NCBI GenBank assembly: GCA_016763075.1
Contig: JAESUM010000005.1
Location: 1 to 38,478, forward strand
Source of the DNA: Pseudomonadales bacterium
Lineage (GTDB): Bacteria; Pseudomonadota; Gammaproteobacteria; Pseudomonadales; JAHRWD01
Direction: 5' to 3'
Length of the DNA: 38,478 nucleotides
The notes below the pieces were generated by a model. That model saw only the letters and a program-made list of their open reading frames with translations, did not search any database and had not been told where the DNA came from. Numbering within the stretch: the first letter of the stretch is position 1; each line of letters begins with the position of its first letter. Made by a program: the position numbers and the translations under genes. Shown piece by piece: positions 1-7,433 of the stretch.

Positions 1-76
1 GAGACTGTGAGACTGTGAGACTGTGAGACTGTGAGACTGTGAGACTGTGAGACTGTGAGACTGTGAGACTGTGAGA
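1..76. repeat. Octanucleotide tandem repeat (GAGACTGT)n
   Basis: Nine perfect head-to-tail copies of GAGACTGT run from base 1 to 72, followed by a half copy (GAGA, 73-76). The array starts at the window edge, so its full length is unknown. The unit is 8 bp, not a multiple of three, so a copy change inside a gene would shift frame. No open gene is visible over it in the window. It lies about 40 bp beyond the terminator of the minus-strand dehydrogenase gene. Confidence 0.95.
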
Positions 77-116
77 GCATCCACCGCCAATTACGTCAAA
101 GCCTATTATCTGCTAT

Positions 117-156
117 AAAAAAACCCCTCTAAAAGCATTATTTCTAGAGGGGTTTT
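117..156 (-). terminator. Rho-independent terminator of the dehydrogenase gene
   Basis: A perfect 12-bp stem pairs 120-131 (AAAACCCCTCTA) with 145-156 (TAGAGGGGTTTT) around a 13-nt loop. Read on the minus strand the stem ends in a run of seven T (117-123), the classic intrinsic terminator form. It sits about 40 bp past the stop of the minus-strand gene ending at 198. A separate 8-bp hairpin (159-166 with 176-183) lies between the stop codon and this terminator. Confidence 0.88.
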
Positions 157-197
157 AAGGTCGCAGCATGACTACCTGCGACCATTTCATTGATGAT

Positions 198-965
198 TTA
201 CTTGGAAGAAGAACCACCATCAACCATGTATACACCACCCGTACAAAATGAAGCAGCATCACTAGAAAGGAATGCCATCATGTCTGCTACTTCGGAAGGT
301 TCGCCGTAACGGCCCAATGGAATGGTCGCTGCCATCGCTACTTTTGCTTGGTCAGCAGCGCCGGGGGCCATGCCTTCTTCTAACGAACGCATCATGCGGG
401 TTTCAACCGGTGCTGGGTTTACGGTGTTTACACGAACGCCAATGGGTGCGCCTTCGTTGGATGCACTACGCATTAAGCCAATCACTGCGTGTTTGCTGGT
501 GGTGTATGCGCATAGACCGGGGCCGCCTTTCACGCCAGCAACCGATGAGGTAATTACGATGCTGCCACCGCCGCGTTTTGCCATTTCTGGCATTGCGTAT
601 TTAAGACCCAAGAAAACACCGGTTACGTTAACCGCTAATACTTTTTCGAAGGTTTCGGTTGGGTATGCGGTAATGGGCATTACGTTGCCTTCAATTCCGG
701 CGTTGGCCAGTAGAATATCGAGCCCGCCATAACGTTCTACTGCTAGGTTTGTGTAGCCTTCAACTTGGTCTGCAACGGTTACGTCGGCCACTGCGTAGCT
801 AACGTTGTCTGAGCCAATTTCCGCAACGGCTTTTTTAAGCGCGTCTTCATTTAAGTCAACCAAAAGCACTTTTGCGCCTTCGTTTGAGAATAGTTTTCCG
901 GCTGCAATTCCAATGCCGCCTGATCCACCGGTTATCGCAACTACTTTGTTATCGAATCGACTCAT
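198..965 (-). CDS. Short-chain dehydrogenase/reductase (SDR), classical type
   Basis: 255-residue Rossmann-fold oxidoreductase of the classical SDR family, using NAD(P)(H) on an alcohol/ketone or similar substrate. Visible motifs are the cofactor loop TGGSGGIG (residues 12-19), an acidic residue at D37 that favours NAD over NADP, the NAG motif (88-90), the catalytic Ser near 140-141, and YTTSK with Y154 and K158. The usual PG after the last motif reads NPAPVETRM (183-191), an acceptable variant. It ends with the common VDGG tail. The ATG at 965 has an AGAGGA ribosome site about 8 nt upstream. It lies downstream of the rraA-like gene on the same strand with a 97-bp gap and is closed by the terminator at 117-156. 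The substrate cannot be read from sequence. Confidence 0.93.
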   Translation of the reverse strand: MSRFDNKVVAITGGSGGIGIAAGKLFSNEGAKVLLVDLNEDALKKAVAEIGSDNVSYAVADVTVADQVEGYTNLAVERYGGLDILLANAGIEGNVMPITAYPTETFEKVLAVNVTGVFLGLKYAMPEMAKRGGGSIVITSSVAGVKGGPGLCAYTTSKHAVIGLMRSASNEGAPIGVRVNTVNPAPVETRMMRSLEEGMAPGAADQAKVAMAATIPLGRYGEPSEVADMMAFLSSDAASFCTGGVYMVDGGSSSK

Positions 966-1062
966 GGCTTGTTCCTCTATTTTTATGATTGTGTTTGTTG
1001 GTTTGAATTATTTTTGATTATACTGGTACGGGTCACCCTGACTAAAGAAAGGTAGCGCTGGA

Positions 1063-1548
1063 CTAGTCCATATTCAGTGGTTGGGGTGAAACAATAATAC
1101 CGTTGTTGTCTGCATAAACGTATTCGCCGGGCTTGAAACATACACCGCCAAAGGTCACGTCTACGTTTTTGTCGCCAATGCCGCGTTTGTCGGTTTTCAT
1201 TGGGTGGCTTGCAAGCGCTTGAACCCCAAGGTCTGTTTGTGCAATTACGTCGACATCGCGAATACAGCCGTAAACGATGATCCCGGCCCAGCCCATTTCT
1301 GCGGCTTTTTCTGCCAGCATGTCGCCAAGTAGTGCCCGGCGCATTGAACCACCGCCATCAACTACCATGACTTTGCCTTCGCCAGGCGTGGCTACGTTTT
1401 CTTTTACGAGGGAATTATCTTCATGGCATTTGATCGTTACAATTTCTCCACCAAAGGAGTCTTTGGCACCAAAGTTGGCGAACATTGGTTCGACAACCGA
1501 AACTAGATCAGGGTATTTATCGCATAAATCCGGTGTAATGTATTCCAA
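1063..1548 (-). CDS. rraA: RraA-family protein (RNase E inhibitor-like / HMG aldolase-like)
   Basis: 161 residues, the length of E. coli RraA. The family includes the RNase E activity regulator RraA and class II 4-hydroxy-4-methyl-2-oxoglutarate aldolases. The metal/substrate signature is present: GDMLAEKA (75-82) followed by YGCIRDVD with R97 and D98. These residues would support aldolase or oxaloacetate decarboxylase chemistry, so the name alone does not decide between RNA-turnover control and aldolase activity. The start is TTG at 1548, supported by an AGGAG ribosome site (1556-1560) 7 nt upstream; no nearby ATG fits. It lies between an alpha/beta hydrolase gene upstream (gap 80 bp) and the SDR gene downstream, all on the minus strand. 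Confidence 0.88.
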   Translation of the reverse strand: MEYITPDLCDKYPDLVSVVEPMFANFGAKDSFGGEIVTIKCHEDNSLVKENVATPGEGKVMVVDGGGSMRRALLGDMLAEKAAEMGWAGIIVYGCIRDVDVIAQTDLGVQALASHPMKTDKRGIGDKNVDVTFGGVCFKPGEYVYADNNGIIVSPQPLNMD

Positions 1549-1628
1549 TCGGAAGCTCCTTAAATCTGGCGCTAAGCCAGACGTGATGACTACTTGAACT
1601 GAGGTTTAACTAAATAGAGTAGAGCTAA

Positions 1629-2483
1629 TCAGTCCTGTAGGAAGCGGTTTATAATATCAGCTACCGCCGGCGCTTGCTCTTCCATATGCAGGTGATGCCC
1701 ACCTTCAAGTATATGAGTTTCTACATTAGGGATAAGACCAGCGATAGATTCCAGCCGCTCAGATTGCGCCAACCGGCCACCTTTTGAGACCACCATGCAA
1801 ACAGGCACCTCTATTTGAGCTGAGAACTGCTGAGATTGCTCTGGCGTGAGCATTAACATAGAAGGCACCGTAAGCAGCGGGTCTGTACGCCAGCTGTAAC
1901 CGGCGTCACTTTTCACAAGCCCACGCTTTAACAACAAGATGGCCGCTTCTTCGGTTATTGAGCCGACCGCGCGCTTTCGGGCTTCTAACGCTTGTTCATA
2001 GGTACTGTAGATGGGCGGGTGCTTTGCAGCGCGGCGCGCCCAAGCTTTAGATGCTTTGGCCAGCTGATGAACGGATTCTTCTGCTGTGGTAGAAACCGGT
2101 GGGCCGCCATCAAGCAGAACAAGTTTTTCGACTTTTTCGCTAAAACAGGCGCTGAAGAGGCTGCCAATACCGGCTCCGCGAGAATGCCCAATAATAGAGA
2201 ATTTATCCCAGCCAAGTTGTTCAACCAGCATTAAAAGAAGCGGTAGGTCATCCCAAATATTAATGGGCCTATCGGCGGGGCGATGAGACGAAAGCCCATG
2301 GCCCGGCATATCTATGGCGAGCAAGTGAATGCCTGCGAGGTGTTTTGCCAGGGGTTCAAAGCTTGCGCAGTTATCAAGCCAGCCATGCATGGCTAGCACC
2401 GGTGTGCCGGTGGCATCGCCGTATTGTTGGCCCGCTATGACGAGGCCATCAACTTCAAATGTACATTCTTTAACTTGACTCAC
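1629..2483 (-). CDS. Alpha/beta hydrolase (serine hydrolase-like)
   Basis: 284-residue alpha/beta hydrolase. The oxyanion region reads HGWLDN (33-38), the nucleophile elbow is GHSRG (99-103, Ser101), and the catalytic His is in GGHHLHME (261-268). The region between about 130 and 215 is a helical lid. The protein resembles the SERHL/MEST-like subgroup of esterases, but the substrate is unknown. No signal peptide is seen, so it should be cytoplasmic. The start is GTG at 2483 with an AGGG ribosome site about 6 nt upstream. It is first of three minus-strand genes (hydrolase, rraA-like, SDR) that may be cotranscribed; the gap to the next gene is 80 bp. Confidence 0.88.
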   Translation of the reverse strand: MSQVKECTFEVDGLVIAGQQYGDATGTPVLAMHGWLDNCASFEPLAKHLAGIHLLAIDMPGHGLSSHRPADRPINIWDDLPLLLMLVEQLGWDKFSIIGHSRGAGIGSLFSACFSEKVEKLVLLDGGPPVSTTAEESVHQLAKASKAWARRAAKHPPIYSTYEQALEARKRAVGSITEEAAILLLKRGLVKSDAGYSWRTDPLLTVPSMLMLTPEQSQQFSAQIEVPVCMVVSKGGRLAQSERLESIAGLIPNVETHILEGGHHLHMEEQAPAVADIINRFLQD

Positions 2484-2658
2484 TGCAACCCTACCTTTGA
2501 ACTTTAGTCCTTAAAATAAAGCGGTAGTTTATCGGATGTTGCAGGTCAGGTCACCGATTGACCGAGTTATTAAACGCCATCGATATAGCGCTTTGGTTGG
2601 GTTGCCAGGCCTCGCAAGTAAGATATCATCTATTATTATTCAATCTATTAAGAGGGTA

Positions 2659-3783
2659 TTACAATCTTATTTCTACTATTGAGATATCATCTTCTTGCTC
2701 GGTTCCAACCGTAAATTCATGCACTGCATCGGTAATATAACTTAATGGATCTTCGCCAAAACTCACTTTTCCGTTATCGGAAATACACTTTAACAGTCGT
2801 TCTTCGCCGAACATTTCGCCTTTCATATTGCTCGCTTCGGTAATTCCGTCGGTATACAAAAACATGCGGGTACCCGGTGTGATATCGATGGTTTCAACAT
2901 CTGAATTAAAGCTATCGTTGGGCAAGATAGATAACGCGAGGTGGCTTGATTGGATGCTCATGCAAGACTTGCCCTGCTCGTCGACAATTTGTAAGTCATG
3001 GCAGCCACCAGCCCAACATTTAAAGTACTCGCCTGATGCATCAAGCTGAATGACTGCTCCACACATAAACATCGAAGCGGGCAGTATTTGTTTTAGTGTT
3101 CGGTTTAGCTCTGTGACAATGCTGCCTAATGGCAAGCCCTTTGCTGTCATCGCGTAAAACACTCGCGAGGCTGGCAACCCGCCAATGGCAGCTGACAGCC
3201 CATGGCCGGTGAAATCCCCCAATAAAATGTAGGTATCGCCGGTTGGGCCCCGCGCCGTCATCAGTAAGTCGCCGTTGAATAAAGACATGGGAGACAAGTG
3301 GTAGCGAATCTGGTCTGTCGAAATGAAGTTGCTACTGAAGGCATTTTTAAACACGTGGGCAACGATGGCTTGCTCACGCTCTGTTTGGGCTTGGTATTCG
3401 GCGTAGCCGTCGTGTAGGGTTTTAATGCGGTTATGCACACTGATCTTTGCGTTGAGTACTTCGCCGTTGAACGGCCTGCGCAGGTAATCGTCACCATATT
3501 GCAGGCATTTAACCAGCGTGTCTTCATCCAACAGACTGCTGAGAAACATGATGGGCAGGTAAGCGCTGCTTTTGTAATTTTTGCGGATATTTTCGGCTGT
3601 GGTAAAACAATCCATCCCTGGAAGCACGGTATCGAGCAATATAAATTCAAATGCCTCCTGAGAGAGAATCGCCAATGCTTCGAGGCCATCTGAAGCTGAA
3701 ATATAGGTGTGGTCTTTGTTATCTAACAGCTTTTCTACCAGTTGCCGTTGCTCGGCATCGTTATCAATTACCAATATGTGCAT
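2659..3783 (-). CDS. Response regulator with PP2C-type (SpoIIE/RsbU-like) phosphatase output
   Basis: 374 residues. Residues 1-120 form a receiver domain with the acidic pocket at D7-D9, phospho-acceptor D51 (LLDTVLPGMD) and switch Ser82. The invariant receiver Lys is Arg here (YLRRPF, R103). A linker helix (about 120-150) leads to a PPM/PP2C serine phosphatase domain with metal-binding acidic residues at D172, GDFTGHG (D190), TDG (D311) and EDD (364-366). Such proteins usually dephosphorylate an anti-sigma-factor antagonist or similar regulator in response to a sensor kinase. No kinase, STAS or anti-sigma gene is adjacent, so the partner lies elsewhere. It is monocistronic by position and divergent from the sulfite reductase gene. 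ATG at 3783. Confidence 0.92.
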   Translation of the reverse strand: MHILVIDNDAEQRQLVEKLLDNKDHTYISASDGLEALAILSQEAFEFILLDTVLPGMDCFTTAENIRKNYKSSAYLPIMFLSSLLDEDTLVKCLQYGDDYLRRPFNGEVLNAKISVHNRIKTLHDGYAEYQAQTEREQAIVAHVFKNAFSSNFISTDQIRYHLSPMSLFNGDLLMTARGPTGDTYILLGDFTGHGLSAAIGGLPASRVFYAMTAKGLPLGSIVTELNRTLKQILPASMFMCGAVIQLDASGEYFKCWAGGCHDLQIVDEQGKSCMSIQSSHLALSILPNDSFNSDVETIDITPGTRMFLYTDGITEASNMKGEMFGEERLLKCISDNGKVSFGEDPLSYITDAVHEFTVGTEQEDDISIVEIRL

Positions 3784-4025
3784 AGTCCGTTCGACTCCGG
3801 TTTCACTGCGGTAGCGAGATAATTTGGGTTAAGTATAAGGCTAATATAATTATCTGCCTGCAGTGCATATAATTATTCGTTACCATTCTGTGTGATAAAC
3901 GAATTATTGGTTTTAAGAAGAGCCGATTTCTGGTATTTTACGCCCAATTTCTGAGATGTATTGAGGTCAGCTTGTCGTTGATATCACTTCAGATTCCCCC
4001 TTAAATCATTAGACTCAAAAACGAT
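3784..4025. promoter_or_regulatory. Divergent intergenic control region of PP2C regulator and sulfite reductase
   Basis: This 242-bp AT-rich gap must hold the promoters of both flanking, divergently transcribed genes. An interrupted inverted repeat, ATTCGTT (3875-3881) and AACGAAT (3898-3904), lies near its middle and could be an operator. I could not identify a convincing -35/-10 pair or a known CysB site by eye. Confidence 0.35.
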
Positions 4026-5678
4026 ATGTATCAATATAATGAATTTGACCGGCAACTGGTTAAAGAGCGAGTTGATCAGTTTAGAGATCAGACCCAGCGC
4101 TTCTTAGACGGTAATCTGTCAGAGGGTGAATTTTTACCCCTTCGACTTCAAAATGGCCTTTATATCCAAAGAATGGCTCCGCTACTGCGGATTGCGATCC
4201 CTTACGGTACGCTTAGCGCCACTCAGCTTAGAACATTGGCTGATGTTTCGCGCAAATATGATAAAGGCTACGGCCATATCAGCACGCGGCAAAACTTTCA
4301 GCTTAACTGGCCTGCACTTGAAGATGTGCCAGATATCTTAGCTGAACTTGCTGAAGTCGAAATGCACGCCATTCAAACCAGTGGTAGCTGCATACGTAGC
4401 ATCACCGCTGATCCATTTTCAGGGGTCGCCACCGACGAGATTGAAGATGCTCGCCCCTATGCAGAAATACTGCGCCAATGGTCAACACTTCATCCTGAGT
4501 TCGCTTTCTTGCCGCGCAAATTTAAAATTGCTGTGTGCGGATCTGAGAACGACCGTACTGCGGTGCATTTTCACGACATTGGCGTGATCATGGCTAAAAA
4601 CGAACAGGGCGAAACAGGATTCGAGATATTAGTAGGTGGCGGGCTCGGTAGAACACCAGTGATTGGAACCTCCATTCGCAAGTTTCTGCCTAAGCAGCAC
4701 CTATTAACATATGTCGAAGCGATTCTACGAATCTACAACCAGCTTGGCCGTCGCGACAACAAATGCAAAGCACGAATCAAAATTTTGGTACGCGCTTTGG
4801 GCGCCGACACCTTTGCCGAAATGGTCGAGGAAGAATGGCAGCATCTGAAAGACAGCCCTTCAACACTCACTGATAACGAGATTAGTCGAGTATGTGCGTT
4901 CTTCGAAGAGCCCGATTACAATTCTAAAGTAAATACTTCAGAGCCCTCTCAACTCACTGAAAATAAAGAATTTTCACGCTGGTATACCAACAATACGCGT
5001 AGCCATAAACAACCTGGCTACCGCAGCGTTGTTATCTCGCTCAAAGGTACTGGAACACCGCCAGGAGATGTTTCAGACACCCAAATGGAGCTGATTGCAG
5101 ACCTTGCTGAGAAGTTTAGCTTTAGCGAACTTAGAACCAGCCGTGAGCAAAACCTGATTCTTCCATACGTTGAAAAGGCTCAGTTATTTGAAATATGGCA
5201 AGCCCTTGGCGGAAGCGGCATGGCTACCGCCAACATTGGCACCATCAATGACATCACTTGCTGCCCCGGCGGCGATTACTGCTCGTTGGCCAATGCCAAA
5301 TCAATTCCTATTGCTGAAGAAATTCAGCGGATTTTCGAAGCCCCCGATACGCTCGACGAGCTTGGTGATATTGACCTTAAGGTCTCTGGTTGCATGAATG
5401 CTTGCGGCCACCATCACATTGGCCAGATCGGAATTTTGGGCGTAGACAAAAAAGGCAAAGAGTTCTACCAAGTTTCGTTAGGCGGCGGCGTTGGTGACAA
5501 TGCAGCCGTGGCAAAAATTCTTGGGCCTTCGTTCTCGCAAGCAGAAGTACCTGGTGTCATTAAGCAGATCACAGATATCTATTTAGACAAAAAGACCCCG
5601 GATGAGAAATTTACAGACACATTAGCTCGTATCGGTGTTCAGCCCTTTAAGGAGAAGATTTATGCCAAAACTCATTAA
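4026..5678 (+). CDS. cysI: Nitrite/sulfite reductase hemoprotein (CysI-type, siroheme and 4Fe-4S)
   Basis: 550-residue siroheme reductase with the duplicated ferredoxin-like half domains and two siroheme/iron-sulfur regions of the assimilatory family. The cluster ligands are seen as C413-x5-C419 (CCPGGDYC) and C456-x3-C460 (GCMNAC). The siroheme-binding basic stretch GHISTRQNFQ is at 83-92. It should reduce sulfite to sulfide by six electrons in cysteine synthesis; nitrite reduction cannot be excluded. There is no cysJ flavoprotein beside it, which suggests ferredoxin or another donor. The DUF934 gene overlaps its 3' end by 17 bp, so the two are translationally linked. The required cofactor enzyme CysG is encoded at 32446-33834. 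ATG at 4026; upstream region is poor in Shine-Dalgarno sequence. Confidence 0.93.
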   Translation: MYQYNEFDRQLVKERVDQFRDQTQRFLDGNLSEGEFLPLRLQNGLYIQRMAPLLRIAIPYGTLSATQLRTLADVSRKYDKGYGHISTRQNFQLNWPALEDVPDILAELAEVEMHAIQTSGSCIRSITADPFSGVATDEIEDARPYAEILRQWSTLHPEFAFLPRKFKIAVCGSENDRTAVHFHDIGVIMAKNEQGETGFEILVGGGLGRTPVIGTSIRKFLPKQHLLTYVEAILRIYNQLGRRDNKCKARIKILVRALGADTFAEMVEEEWQHLKDSPSTLTDNEISRVCAFFEEPDYNSKVNTSEPSQLTENKEFSRWYTNNTRSHKQPGYRSVVISLKGTGTPPGDVSDTQMELIADLAEKFSFSELRTSREQNLILPYVEKAQLFEIWQALGGSGMATANIGTINDITCCPGGDYCSLANAKSIPIAEEIQRIFEAPDTLDELGDIDLKVSGCMNACGHHHIGQIGILGVDKKGKEFYQVSLGGGVGDNAAVAKILGPSFSQAEVPGVIKQITDIYLDKKTPDEKFTDTLARIGVQPFKEKIYAKTH

Positions 5679-6156
5679 GGATGGCGCTATCGCTAACGAC
5701 GAATGGGTGCTGATAGAAAGCGCTGAAGTTGAGGGTGCACTACCCAGCGGAAACTTGATTGTACCCTTAGCACTTTGGGCAGCACAGCAAGAACAGCTTT
5801 TAGCCAGAGATGAAGAAGTGGGTGTTTGGCTACAAAGCGATGAATCACCAGATAAAATTGGTGATCGACTGCGCGAACTGGCGCTAGTGGCTATTAACTT
5901 CCCTGCATTTACCGACGGGCGTGGTTTTTCATACGCGCAACTGTTACGAAGCAGATTGAATTTCACCGGTGAACTCCGAGCCATCGGGGACGTTGGCAAA
6001 GACCAAATGTTCTTCATGCAGCGTTGTGGTTTTGACAGCTATTTGATCGCTGATGACAAAGATACTGACCAAGCTATTGCAGCACTCAGTTCTTTTACAG
6101 ACACCTACCAGTCTGCACAAGACCAACCTGTTCCCGCTTTTCGTCGTAACGCGTAG
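5662..6156 (+). CDS. DUF934 protein, accessory to sulfite reductase
   Basis: 164 residues, a member of the DUF934 family that is commonly encoded directly after CysI-type reductases and annotated as probably involved in sulfite reduction. No cofactor-binding motif or transmembrane segment is visible, so it is probably soluble. A conserved-looking central block reads FPAFTDGRGFSYAQLLR (90-106), with an acidic, hydrophobic C-terminal half (GFDSYL). I chose the ATG at 5662 because an AAGGAG site lies 7 nt upstream, inside the end of cysI; the in-frame ATG at 5635 lacks one. The gene overlaps cysI by 17 bp and is followed by a strong terminator, giving a two-gene operon. The biochemical role is not known. 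Confidence 0.9.
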   Translation: MPKLIKDGAIANDEWVLIESAEVEGALPSGNLIVPLALWAAQQEQLLARDEEVGVWLQSDESPDKIGDRLRELALVAINFPAFTDGRGFSYAQLLRSRLNFTGELRAIGDVGKDQMFFMQRCGFDSYLIADDKDTDQAIAALSSFTDTYQSAQDQPVPAFRRNA

Positions 6157-6186
6157 CCTATATCGGCCAGCGCCAAACGAGAAAAT

Positions 6187-6234
6187 AAAGACAATAAAAA
6201 GGGCTCTTCATTGAGCCCTTTTTATTGTCTTTTT
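6187..6234 (+). terminator. Strong bidirectional Rho-independent terminator
   Basis: A perfect 20-bp stem pairs 6187-6206 with 6213-6232 around the 6-nt loop TTCATT. The G/C core is GGGCTC/GAGCCC, and the arms contain A runs on the left and T runs on the right, so it can end transcripts in both directions. It closes the cysI-DUF934 operon and may also stop minus-strand transcription coming from folD. Confidence 0.95.
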
Positions 6235-6330
6235 GATGGCCGTCCGGCCTGCTCTTAACTTTGTTCAATGCCACCAGTTAATGTGGTTATCGAACTCGGT
6301 ATACCGAACCGGGCGATCAGCTAATTTTCA

Positions 6331-7179
6331 TTAAATAGAATATTTCTTCTCTGCCGCCGCAACCGTTTGGTAAATCAGAGTATTAATTGTCATGGGTCCA
6401 ACGCCACCGGGTACTGGCGTATATGCACAGGCTTTTTCTTTTGCCGCTGCCAAATCAATATCACCCACTTTTCCGGGGTGATATCCGGCATCAATAATCA
6501 CAGCTCCAGGTTTAATCCAATCGGCTCGTATGAACTCTGGAATGCCGACAGCACCCACGATAATGTCGGCCTGCTTAACCAACGAAGGAAGCTCTACCGT
6601 TCTGGAGTGACAAATGGTCACGGTTGCATTGGCGTTCAATAACATCATGGCCATTGGCTTGCCCAAAATCGGGCTTCTGCCTACAACCACTGCATGCTTA
6701 CCTGTTAGCTCAATGTTGTAGTGCTTCAACAGGCGCATAATACCCGCAGGAGTTGCTGACCCATAAGCTGGCTCGCCCAGCGACATTCGACCAAAACCAA
6801 GGCTCGTTACGCCATCGACATCTTTTTCGATCGCAATGGCATCAAAGCAGGCGCGCTCATCAATCTGAGCGGGCACAGGATGTTGCAGTAATATCCCGTG
6901 GACATCGGCATTTTGGTTAAGCTTTTGTATTTCTAACACCAGTTCGTCGGTGGTGGTTTGCTCCGGCAAAATGACTTTCAGCGACTCCATACCGATTCGC
7001 TTACATGCGTTGCCTTTCATGTTTACGTAGGTAGATGATGATGGATCGCTACCAACCAGAATCGTCGCTAGAATCGGGCTACGTTGATTGGTCTTTAGTT
7101 TTAATTGCTCAACACGAAAGCTGAGTTCTTTTTCAGTACTTTGCGCAAGTGCTGTTCCGTCGAGTATCAATGCGGGCAT
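6331..7179 (-). CDS. folD: FolD, methylenetetrahydrofolate dehydrogenase / cyclohydrolase
   Basis: 282 residues, the normal FolD length. The bifunctional enzyme oxidises 5,10-methylene-THF with NADP and hydrolyses 5,10-methenyl-THF to 10-formyl-THF in cytosolic one-carbon metabolism. Visible signatures are Y51-x3-K55 (YVNMK, the cyclohydrolase Lys), GILLQHPVP (95-103), the dinucleotide loop [11 protein letters not shown] (165-175) and the C-terminal [11 protein letters not shown]. The second motif carries HPVP where many proteobacterial enzymes have LPLP, a family variant. ATG at 7179. It is alone between the terminator at 6187-6234 and a divergent plus-strand unit. Confidence 0.97.
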   Translation of the reverse strand: MPALILDGTALAQSTEKELSFRVEQLKLKTNQRSPILATILVGSDPSSSTYVNMKGNACKRIGMESLKVILPEQTTTDELVLEIQKLNQNADVHGILLQHPVPAQIDERACFDAIAIEKDVDGVTSLGFGRMSLGEPAYGSATPAGIMRLLKHYNIELTGKHAVVVGRSPILGKPMAMMLLNANATVTICHSRTVELPSLVKQADIIVGAVGIPEFIRADWIKPGAVIIDAGYHPGKVGDIDLAAAKEKACAYTPVPGGVGPMTINTLIYQTVAAAEKKYSI

Positions 7180-7251
7180 AGTTTTCCGAATAGTAAGTGG
7201 GATAAGTTCCGCAATTTTAAAGCGGTAAAATGAGTTCTCGCTAATATGATC

Positions 7252-7359
7252 TATAATTGATGGTTAGATATAGTAGAAAACAACGTATTTTCTCAAAATA
7301 TGGACTGCATATCAAAGGATCTACGTAAGCAAATACATGCCTAGTGCGTATTAGGCATG
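7252..7359 (+). promoter_or_regulatory. Upstream region of fimL-like gene: -10 candidate and palindrome
   Basis: A perfect TATAAT lies at 7252-7257, without a good -35 at 17 bp. About 80 bp downstream is a spaced palindrome: CATGCCTA (7336-7343), 8-nt spacer, TAGGCATG (7352-7359). It is a perfect 8-bp dyad. It may be a transcription-factor operator or a 5' leader hairpin; only a weak T run (CTTTT) follows, so a full intrinsic terminator is unlikely. The fimL-like ATG is 75 bp further on. Confidence 0.4.
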
Positions 7360-7433
7360 GCTGAACTTTTAATCGCTTGACCTCTCGACGCTATGAAAAG
7401 CCATAAATCGAGAATAGCACCCAGGATAAACAT

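Noticed and set aside
1-76. CRISPR-like array
   Set aside because: The 8-bp units abut with no spacers between them and no cas gene is near; it is a simple tandem repeat.
322-732. Plus-strand open frame of 136 codons inside the SDR gene
   Set aside because: Antisense shadow of a gene with clear SDR motifs; no ribosome site and no recognisable domain.
2558-2740. Small plus-strand frame in the gap between the hydrolase and PP2C genes
   Set aside because: Sixty codons running into the opposite-strand PP2C 3' end, with no ribosome site or recognisable feature.
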